A stretch of DNA of 64,000 nucleotides, taken from contig JAFUJZ010000013.1 in the NCBI GenBank assembly GCA_017467965.1, positions 1 to 64,000 of the forward strand, given 5' to 3'. Below are positions 58,521 through 64,000 of this stretch, piece by piece (the first letter of the stretch is position 1; every line of letters starts with the position of its first letter). The translations under genes and the position numbers were made by a program. The notes beneath the pieces are model-generated. The model was not told the origin of the DNA and did not search any database. It saw only the letters and a program-made list of their open reading frames with translations. Source of the stretch: Clostridia bacterium. GTDB taxonomy: Bacteria > Bacillota_A > Clostridia > UMGS1883.

Positions 58521-60023
58521 ATGAGCCTTGATTGTTTATATAAGGATATTGAATGGTGCAGTAACTCTTTTTATAAAAGTGATGACTGTTTATGTGATAC
58601 AAGCATCATAGTACCCGATTCGATGAGTGATATCATAAAAATCATTTCTGTCAAAGCAACGCCGCTTATCACTGACACAAAATCGACTGTCGGCAGAATT
58701 GAAATCACAGGTCAGGTAAGATTTAACGTGCTGTATATATCAGAGGATGAGAAATCGCGTATTTGTACCCTTTGCAGTACTATTCCCTTTTCTCACGTGC
58801 TGACAAGTAACAGTATCACCCAAGACGATATTCCCCTTGTAAACTGTAATTCTGTAGCATCTTCTTTTACGCTCATAAACAGCCGCAAAATAAAAGTATC
58901 AGCTCTTTTAAAGTTTTCGGCAGATACATACACCATTAACCGCACAAAGGTATTGTCCGAAGCCCCCTCTGCCGAGACACGGTGCGAGACTGTTTCGGTT
59001 CCGTCTTACAAGGTTATATGTTCAAAAAACATTGTCGTAACATCAAATGCGGACCTTCCTGCAGGAAAAAGTGCAATCGGAAAAATTTTAAAACAAAGCG
59101 CACATATCATTGACAGCGACTTCAAGCTGCTTAATAATAAAGTGGTCGTAAAAGGCAATATTGCTTTGTGTCTGCTTTATGACGGCGACGGCATCAGCGA
59201 TGCCACCGTCACAGTACCGTTTACCGAGGTTTGTGAAGCAGAAGGGCTTTCGCCCGCACTTGATGCACATGTGCACATAAGTATTGCCGATTGGGATATA
59301 AAACCCGATACGGATTTATCAGGCGATTATAAAATGCTTGACGCAACCACGGTTTTAAAGGTCAGCGTACTTGCTTATACGCCTCAATCTTTTCCTGTCA
59401 TAAGCGACATTTTCCTTCCTCACCATAGCCTTAATACCGAAAAATCCACCGTTAAGGCACTTTCACGCGTTTGCGTATACAATGAGGAGGAATTTGTAAA
59501 GGATACCGTTACACTTCCGTCTCAATCTCCGTCACTTATAAGAGTTATTGATTTTGACGTCAGTCTCTGCGACACGGTTATATCAGATAACAGCTTATCG
59601 CTTACTGCGGAGGTATCAATTACGTATATTACCGATGACACCGCATCACCCATTGGCACCTACTGCGCAAAAATACCCGTAACACATCAGTTTGCATCAT
59701 GTACTCCTCAGAGGGTTAATGCTACGGCAAAACACACAGGCTATGCAATCGTATCTGACAACAGCATCGACGTTAGATTAGGCATCAATTTTGAACTTTT
59801 CTGCTCTGAAATGGTTGAATTCACGCACTTTACCCACTGCGAAGCAACCGAATGCGAAAACAAAAAACGTGCTTCTGTTCTTGTATCGTTTGTTAATTCG
59901 GGCGACAGCTTGTGGGACATAGCAAAAAAATACAACATCCCCCTCTCGCTTCTTGCCTCTGCCAATGCGTTGGACGAAAACGCCGTTTTAACTGTCGGAG
60001 AAAAGCTTATAATCCCAAGATAA
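58521..60023 (+). CDS. sipL: SipL-like spore morphogenesis protein (DUF3794 + LysM)
   Basis: 500 residues. Two or more DUF3794 repeats (about 30-140, 180-290 and 310-440; for example IEITGQVRFNVLYISEDEKS and VVVKGNIALCLLYDGDG) and one C-terminal LysM domain (about 455-500: VNSGDSLWDIAKKYNIPLS). This is the layout of C. difficile SipL, which binds the SpoIVA coat protein through its LysM domain and is needed for coat assembly. No signal peptide, so mother-cell cytoplasm is likely. Its presence suggests that the organism sporulates or recently did. GGGAGG precedes the start. Confidence 0.85.
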   Translation: MSLDCLYKDIEWCSNSFYKSDDCLCDTSIIVPDSMSDIIKIISVKATPLITDTKSTVGRIEITGQVRFNVLYISEDEKSRICTLCSTIPFSHVLTSNSITQDDIPLVNCNSVASSFTLINSRKIKVSALLKFSADTYTINRTKVLSEAPSAETRCETVSVPSYKVICSKNIVVTSNADLPAGKSAIGKILKQSAHIIDSDFKLLNNKVVVKGNIALCLLYDGDGISDATVTVPFTEVCEAEGLSPALDAHVHISIADWDIKPDTDLSGDYKMLDATTVLKVSVLAYTPQSFPVISDIFLPHHSLNTEKSTVKALSRVCVYNEEEFVKDTVTLPSQSPSLIRVIDFDVSLCDTVISDNSLSLTAEVSITYITDDTASPIGTYCAKIPVTHQFASCTPQRVNATAKHTGYAIVSDNSIDVRLGINFELFCSEMVEFTHFTHCEATECENKKRASVLVSFVNSGDSLWDIAKKYNIPLSLLASANALDENAVLTVGEKLIIPR

Positions 60024-60064
60024 ACAAAAAACCAATGGGGACTGTCCCCATTGGTTTTTTGTTT
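60022..60064 (+). terminator. Bidirectional terminator after sipL
   Basis: Perfect 20-base arms (60022-60041 and 60045-60064) around a 3-base loop, with CCAATGGGGA at the top and A/T runs at the base; also ends the convergent small gene. Confidence 0.9.
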
Positions 60065-60296
60065 AGAAATCATGTCTCGGAGTAAATGTTATCTCATATT
60101 TATCAAATATTTTTACAATCTTTTCCATTGCATAAAAATCATCTAAGGTATCATCTCTCACAACCTCTTGGATTTGAGACAATATTTCTATAGCGCGGCT
60201 ATCAGCAATTTTATCCGCATCAATCCCAAAATCTTTAATGTGAATATTTACAAAATCACTGACATATCCGCGTAATAATTCAAGCTTTATATCCAT
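60063..60296 (-). CDS. Hypothetical small acidic protein
   Basis: 77 residues, helical and acidic (LRGYVSDFVNIHIKDFGIDA, VRDDTLDDFYAMEKIVKIFD). I do not recognise a family. It looks real because it has a sigma-A promoter (60336-60364), AGGTT-type ribosome binding site and a terminator, and it is divergent from an XRE regulator that may control it. The protein shape resembles short proteins encoded beside XRE genes in small regulatory pairs. Confidence 0.6.
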   Translation of the reverse strand: MDIKLELLRGYVSDFVNIHIKDFGIDADKIADSRAIEILSQIQEVVRDDTLDDFYAMEKIVKIFDKYEITFTPRHDF

Positions 60297-60319
60297 ATAA
60301 TAACCTCCACATTTATTTG

Positions 60320-60366
60320 AATGTCAATCAAATTTATTATACTGCGGATATGCTAAAATGTCAATA
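60320..60366 (-). promoter_or_regulatory. Promoter and direct repeats between the divergent small genes
   Basis: On the minus strand TTGACA (60359-60364), 17 bases, TATAAT (60336-60341). The plus strand carries AATGTCAAT twice (60320-60328 and 60358-60366), one copy over the -35 box and one downstream of the -10 box, plausible operator half-sites for the XRE protein. Confidence 0.5.
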
Positions 60367-60404
60367 CATCCATTTGGGCGTAATTTTGTTGAGGAGGTAG
60401 AATA

Positions 60405-60626
60405 ATGGCTCAGTATCCAAGGCTTAAAGAATTGAGAGAAGACCATGATTTGACGCAATCTGCAATTGCAAAAATACTATTTACAACTCAACAACAGTAT
60501 TCCCTATATGAAAACGGCTATAGAGAAATCCCTACAACCCTGCTCATAACTCTTGCAGATTTTTACAACACATCTGTTGATTATATCTTAGGAAGAACCA
60601 ACAACCCCAATCCCATAAAAAAATAA
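60405..60626 (+). CDS. Small XRE family HTH regulator
   Basis: 73 residues, one HTH_3 domain: RLKELREDHDLTQSAIAKIL, TTQQQYSLYENGYREIPTTL, LADFYNTSVDYILGRTNNP. This is the standard short Cro/CI-like regulator that binds as a dimer. GAGGAGG precedes the ATG. Its divergent neighbour at 60063 and the repeats between them suggest auto- and cross-regulation. Confidence 0.88.
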   Translation: MAQYPRLKELREDHDLTQSAIAKILFTTQQQYSLYENGYREIPTTLLITLADFYNTSVDYILGRTNNPNPIKK

Positions 60627-60656
60627 AGGAGTGTCGTATGACACTCCTTATTTTTT
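60626..60656 (+). terminator. Bidirectional terminator after the XRE gene
   Basis: AAGGAGTGTC (60626-60635) and GACACTCCTT (60640-60649) with A-run and T-run flanks; it lies against the stop of the convergent CD1247-like gene. Confidence 0.8.
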
Positions 60657-61110
60657 ATTCACAGTCTTCTGTGTTTTCGCAATCAAACTCAAGACCGATA
60701 TGCTCATTACAGTTGGGGCAAACAACAAATTCTTCATCGCTGTCAAGCAAGCTCAAGTCAATATAAACTGTATCGCCACACTTGGGGCATTCAAAAGAAT
60801 ATGTTTCTTCCCATTCTTCGTCCTCTAAATCTTCATCGTCGAAATCCTCGTCGTCAAGATCATCAAGGTCGTCGAGATCGTCATCAATCTCGTAAAAATC
60901 TTCTTCAAGGTCAGCGAGAGCTTCATCAACTTCGTCGAGCTGCTCCTGCATGTCCTCCTGGATAATAACCATATCGTCAACTTCAATTGCCATTTCGTCA
61001 AAAGCTTCAACTAAAGCTAAAAGAAGCTTGCCTTCTTTTGAAGACTTGTCAATATCGAGACCTTCGGCAAGACCCTTGAGGTATGCCGCTTTTTCAGATA
61101 AATATCCCAT
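60655..61110 (-). CDS. CD1247-type acidic protein with zinc ribbon
   Basis: 151 residues. The N-terminal domain (about 1-55, GYLSEKAAYLKGLAEGLDID) is the CD1247 type seen in Clostridia; then comes an extremely acidic Asp/Glu-Leu stretch (about 70-100), and a C-terminal zinc ribbon with FECPKCGDTVYI and VVCPNCNEHIGL. The function is unknown. It follows efp by 25 bases, a frequent pairing in Clostridia. ATG at 61110 follows AAAGGAT; the longer frame into efp is rejected. Confidence 0.82.
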   Translation of the reverse strand: MGYLSEKAAYLKGLAEGLDIDKSSKEGKLLLALVEAFDEMAIEVDDMVIIQEDMQEQLDEVDEALADLEEDFYEIDDDLDDLDDLDDEDFDDEDLEDEEWEETYSFECPKCGDTVYIDLSLLDSDEEFVVCPNCNEHIGLEFDCENTEDCE

Positions 61111-61135
61111 ATCAGTTATCCTTTCACAAAAAGAA

Positions 61136-61699
61136 TCAGCCTTTAACTCTTTCCATGTATTCGCCTGTTCTTGTGTCGATTCTGATCTTTTCACCCTGGT
61201 TGATGAAAAGCGGAACCTTAACAGAAGCACCTGTTTCAACAACAGCGGGCTTTGTAGCACCCTGTGCTGTGTTACCTGCAAAGCCGGGTTCTGTTTCTGT
61301 TACTTCAAGTTCAACAAAGAGCGGGGGTTCGCAGCTGAATACCTTACCCTTGTAGGAAAGAATCATAACGTCTTCGTTTTCCTTAACAAACTTCATTGCA
61401 TCTTCGATATCTGCAATAGCAATCTGATCCTGTTCGTATGTTTCGGGATCCATGAAATTGTAGAAATCGTCATCCTTGTAAAGGTACTGCTTGCTCTTTC
61501 TTTCGATTTTAGCTTCCTGTACTTTATCTGTGGGGTTGAAAGTTCTTTCAACTACACCACCGTTGATAACGTTACGAAGCTTTGTACGAACGAAAGCTGC
61601 ACCCTTACCGGGCTTTACGTGTAAGAATTCCACAACCTGGAAAACGCTGTTATCATATTCAAAAGTTACGCCATTTCTGAAATCGCCTGCTGAAATCAT
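61136..61699 (-). CDS. efp: Elongation factor P
   Basis: Relieves ribosome stalling at polyproline stretches. 187 residues, three beta-barrel domains. The modification-loop region of domain I reads [19 protein letters not shown], with Lys at the tip (KPGKG), and domain III ends [24 protein letters not shown], the family signature. Its promoter TTGATA-N17-TATAAT is at 61749-61777. Confidence 0.97.
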   Translation of the reverse strand: MISAGDFRNGVTFEYDNSVFQVVEFLHVKPGKGAAFVRTKLRNVINGGVVERTFNPTDKVQEAKIERKSKQYLYKDDDFYNFMDPETYEQDQIAIADIEDAMKFVKENEDVMILSYKGKVFSCEPPLFVELEVTETEPGFAGNTAQGATKPAVVETGASVKVPLFINQGEKIRIDTRTGEYMERVKG

Positions 61700-61748
61700 T
61701 TTAACAAATCCTTTCTTCTCGGATTAAAAAATCCATAGTTTTTTTAAT

Positions 61749-61777
61749 ATTATACACTAATACAGAGTGAATATCAA
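61749..61777 (-). promoter_or_regulatory. Sigma-A promoter of efp
   Basis: TTGATA (61772-61777), 17 bases, TATAAT (61749-61754) on the minus strand. Confidence 0.7.
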
Positions 61778-61785
61778 GTATTTTT

Positions 61786-62277
61786 TCATATTATTGGCAA
61801 ATCTCTCACCAATTTGATATGCCCTGCATTTTCTGCCGCGGCTATGCGTCTTTTGAGCTTACGCATATGGGTGTAAAAGTCGTCGTTTTCATCAAGCGGC
61901 ACATACGCTACCGCGTACATAACCTCTTCACTTGAAAACTCAGACAAAAACTTCTCAAGCTTATACGCCAAGTTCTCCGCATCCTTTGAAAAAATCACAA
62001 AGTAGCCTTCTTTTGTCCTTGCAACCTCTTCCTCAGATATGGCTGCAACTATCTGCGCGGCTTCTTTTATGTACCTTACAGCCATATAGTACGGCATGTT
62101 TTCCGCATTTTCAACATGCACCATTACCGCACCGTAACCGTCCACGTGCTTTATCTTTTCAAAGGTTTTTATTGCATAATCCGTATTCATCTGCCCTGTT
62201 AAGGAATCACGATACATAAAATACGAGAGTATATCATTTTCCTTTGGGAGTGTGTTTTTCTTTTTCTTAAAAAGCAT
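61786..62277 (-). CDS. Degenerate GGDEF-like protein
   Basis: 163 residues. The start of a GGDEF domain is recognisable: MYRDSLTGQMNTDYAIKTFEKI (pattern DxLTGxxN). Next comes a beta strand, GYGAVMVHVENAENM. Where the active-site GGDEF should stand, the sequence reads ARTKEGYFVIFSKDAENL, so the Gly-Gly-Asp/Glu-Glu-Phe residues are lost. VMYAVAYVPLDENDDFYTHMRKLKRRI fits the last strand and helix. It should not make cyclic di-GMP; nucleotide binding or a structural role remains possible. It is translationally coupled to tyrS (TAATG). Confidence 0.7.
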   Translation of the reverse strand: MLFKKKKNTLPKENDILSYFMYRDSLTGQMNTDYAIKTFEKIKHVDGYGAVMVHVENAENMPYYMAVRYIKEAAQIVAAISEEEVARTKEGYFVIFSKDAENLAYKLEKFLSEFSSEEVMYAVAYVPLDENDDFYTHMRKLKRRIAAAENAGHIKLVRDLPII

Positions 62278-63500
62278 TATTTAACAACAATCTTCAAGAA
62301 TGCTTTTTTACCCTTCTTTACTACAACCTTGCCATCAACAAACAAATCAGCTGTAAGCACTGATGCAAAATCAGTCATTTTTTCGCCGTTAATGGAGAGA
62401 CCGCCCTGCTGAACAAGTCTTCTGCCTTCGCCCTTGGAGGGGATAAAGCCTGCACGAACAAGTACGTCCATAACCGTTTCACTGCCGTCTGCCTTTTCCA
62501 CTTCAAAAGTGGGCATATTTTCGTCACTGCCTTGGCCGCCGAACACTGCTTCAGCTGCGCTCTTTGCCTTGTTTGCTTCTTCTTCGCCGTGAACAAGCTT
62601 TGTTACCTCGTATGCAAGGCGAGACTTAACCTGATTTAACTGGCTACCTTCGAGCTTTTCAAACTCTCTGATTTCGTCCATGGGAACAAAAGTGAGCATC
62701 TTCATAAATCTTACAACGTCAGCGTCGTCAACATTTCTCCAGTACTGGTAGAAATCATAGGGAGAGTACTTATTGGGGTCAAGCCATACAGCACCGGATG
62801 CTGTCTTACCCATTTTCTTACCTTCGCTGTTTGTAAGAAGAGTAAATGTCATACCGTAAACCTGCTTCTGGTCTTTTCTTCTGCAAAGGTCAATACCGCC
62901 GAGGATATTGCTCCACTGGTCGTCACCGCCAAGCTCCATTTTACAGTCAAACTGACGAGAAAGCATCAAGAAGTCATAGCTCTGCATAAGCATGTAGTTG
63001 AATTCAAGGAAAGAGAGACCCTTTTCCAATCTCTGCTTAAAGCATTCTGCTGTGAGCATCTTATTAACTGAGAAGCATGTACCAATATCACGAAGGAAAT
63101 CAACATAATTAAGCTTCAAAAGCCAGTCAGCATTGTTAACCATAAGAGCCTTGCCGTCACTGAAATCAATAACAGAAGAAAGCTGCTTTTTAAAGCATTC
63201 GCAGTTATGCTCAATGATTTCGGGTGTCATCATCTGACGCATGTCAGTACGACCGGAAGGGTCACCTACCATACCTGTACCGCCGCCTACGAGTGCAATG
63301 GGACGGTGTCCGTAGTTCTGCATATGGCGCATAACAACCATCTGCAAGAAATGACCTACATGCAAGCTGTCTGCTGTGGGGTCAAAACCTATATAAAAAG
63401 TTACCTTTTCTTTTCCGAGAAGCTCTCTTATTTCTTCTTCATGAGTTGTCTGTGCAATAAGACCACGCTCACGAAGTTCATCAAATACGTTAGTATTCAT
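62277..63500 (-). CDS. tyrS: Tyrosyl-tRNA synthetase
   Basis: Charges tRNA-Tyr with tyrosine. 407 residues of the TyrZ/long class Ic type: [20 protein letters not shown] (HIGH-like motif), [15 protein letters not shown], the Tyr and tRNA-binding [29 protein letters not shown], and the KMGKTASG form of KMSKS. A C-terminal S4 RNA-binding domain ends the protein. The ATG at 63500 has AAGGTGG eight bases ahead; a GTG four codons earlier is less likely. The 150-base leader has no T-box elements. Confidence 0.96.
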   Translation of the reverse strand: MNTNVFDELRERGLIAQTTHEEEIRELLGKEKVTFYIGFDPTADSLHVGHFLQMVVMRHMQNYGHRPIALVGGGTGMVGDPSGRTDMRQMMTPEIIEHNCECFKKQLSSVIDFSDGKALMVNNADWLLKLNYVDFLRDIGTCFSVNKMLTAECFKQRLEKGLSFLEFNYMLMQSYDFLMLSRQFDCKMELGGDDQWSNILGGIDLCRRKDQKQVYGMTFTLLTNSEGKKMGKTASGAVWLDPNKYSPYDFYQYWRNVDDADVVRFMKMLTFVPMDEIREFEKLEGSQLNQVKSRLAYEVTKLVHGEEEANKAKSAAEAVFGGQGSDENMPTFEVEKADGSETVMDVLVRAGFIPSKGEGRRLVQQGGLSINGEKMTDFASVLTADLFVDGKVVVKKGKKAFLKIVVK

Positions 63501-63540
63501 TGTGTTTGCCACCTTTCGATAAACAGATTTATACCAATAT

Positions 63541-63570
63541 AGTATACACCAGAACGACCTCTCATTGCAA
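63541..63570 (-). promoter_or_regulatory. Sigma-A promoter of tyrS
   Basis: TTGCAA (63565-63570), 18 bases, TATACT (63541-63546) on the minus strand, about 40 bases before tyrS. Confidence 0.6.
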
Positions 63571-63590
63571 CCCTTTTTTCATTATATCTA

Positions 63591-63617
63591 TTGATTTAAA
63601 TTCCGTTTTGTTATAAT
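63591..63617 (+). promoter_or_regulatory. Candidate promoter of the rodA/ftsW gene
   Basis: TTGATT (63591-63596) and TATAAT (63612-63617) with a short, 15-base spacer, 40 bases before the start codon. Confidence 0.5.
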
Positions 63618-63656
63618 ATATTAATACATAACAATTTATACAAAGGAGGACGATTC

Positions 63657-64000
63657 ATGCTCAAGCGTTTTTTCTCTCGCGAAGGTGCTGACATAAAGCT
63701 CCTTGCCGCAGTACTTATATCGGCAATTTTCGGTATAGTGATGATAAACAGTGCCACTACGAGCCTTGAAGGCAATTTTGTGCTTATTCAATCGCTTGCG
63801 CTTGTCATCGGACTTATCGCAGCTATTATAATAACCTTGATAGACTATTCTCTTCTCTACAAGCTCCGTTACGTAGCTATGGCTGTAGGTATTGCCCTAT
63901 TGGTTTTGGTTCTCGTTTTGGGCTTTGGTCGAGAAGATACAGGTACACAGGGGTGGATTGACCTTGGTTTTGTCAATATTCAGCCTGCCGAAATCGCAAA
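63657..64000 (+). CDS. rodA: SEDS family peptidoglycan polymerase RodA/FtsW (N-terminus, cut by window edge)
   Basis: The first 114 codons are visible: MLKRFFSREGADIKLLAAVL, then FGIVMINSATTS, two further hydrophobic helices (SLALVIGLIAAIIITLIDYS, VAMAVGIALLVLVLVLGFG), and the conserved GWIDLGFVNIQPAEIAK at the window end. GTQGWIDLG...QPAE(I/L)AK is the SEDS signature. Members polymerise glycan chains from lipid II with a class B PBP. RodA is somewhat more likely than FtsW from the FGREDTGTQGWI loop, but the fragment does not decide. AAAGGAGG precedes the ATG. Confidence 0.9.
   Translation, partial: MLKRFFSREGADIKLLAAVLISAIFGIVMINSATTSLEGNFVLIQSLALVIGLIAAIIITLIDYSLLYKLRYVAMAVGIALLVLVLVLGFGREDTGTQGWIDLGFVNIQPAEIA

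Noticed and set aside
61786..62277. Annotating the GGDEF-like gene as a diguanylate cyclase
   Set aside because: The active-site residues are missing, so catalytic activity is not supported.
63501..63656. T-box riboswitch before tyrS
   Set aside because: The leader between promoter and start is only about 40 bases, with no AGGGUGGNACCGCG-like box or specifier stem.

Overview
The window is a chromosomal segment of a low-to-medium GC Gram-positive bacterium, most likely an anaerobic, spore-forming, gut-type member of class Clostridia (Bacillota). Support: a rimP-nusA-ylxR-ylxQ-infB-rbfA operon of Firmicutes type, AGGAGG-like ribosome binding sites, a SipL-like DUF3794/LysM spore protein, a CD1247-type protein, BspA-type leucine-rich-repeat proteins, ThyX instead of ThyA, a THF riboswitch before folT, and small families (DUF1836, DUF6809, DUF6171) typical of uncultured Clostridia. 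No rRNA, tRNA, phage or CRISPR array was seen.

Layout. 1-4.2 kb: start of a ferredoxin (minus strand, cut by the edge), dusB, guaB, a KDPG/KHG aldolase and an MscS channel (plus). 4.3-13.2 kb (minus): the rimP/nusA/infB/rbfA operon, then nrnA-truB-ribF, then two overlapping LysM genes, one an L,D-transpeptidase and the other apparently its catalytically dead paralogue. 13.4-17.2 kb (plus): polA, coaE and a lytic transglycosylase. 17.28-18.60 kb: a complete-looking IS3-family element. 18.6-22.1 kb: a heterodimeric ABC exporter. 22.2-24.4 kb: THF riboswitch-folT, a DUF1836 regulator and degV. 24.5-33 kb (minus): D,D-carboxypeptidase, AI-2E-type permease, the tRNA wobble-uridine pair trhP/trmR, 5-formyl-THF cyclo-ligase, DJ-1 protein, DUF2156 protein, thymidylate kinase, thyX and a TagA-type glycosyltransferase.

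33.1-35.7 kb holds the most striking gene: a TetM/EF-G-like ribosomal GTPase fused at its C-terminus to a complete YacP/Rae1-type NYN nuclease domain. Both halves belong to families that act at the ribosomal A site. A TetR regulator, a branching enzyme, a small HTH/DUF6809 module flanked by exact 35-bp direct repeats, a formate/nitrite-type channel and a DMT exporter follow.

40.8-53.8 kb is a single-strand accessory block: an ECF sigma factor, a membrane anti-sigma-like protein and five secreted BspA-type LRR proteins, two of them with discoidin (F5/8C) domains. Two promoters, one before the sigma gene and one inside the block, share the same ECF-type pattern GCAAC-N17-GTCTA, which points to one autoregulated surface-protein regulon. 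The anti-sigma protein and four of the LRR proteins seem to share a stalk-like module.

53.9-64 kb: a GH51 arabinofuranosidase with a Cys-rich small protein, zinc-ribbon protein, bioY, a YhcC-type radical SAM protein, mltG, a sipL-like gene, two small divergent genes, a CD1247-type acidic zinc-ribbon protein, efp, a degenerate GGDEF-like protein, tyrS, and the start of a rodA/ftsW gene cut by the right edge. No stretch longer than 300 bases lacks a gene.
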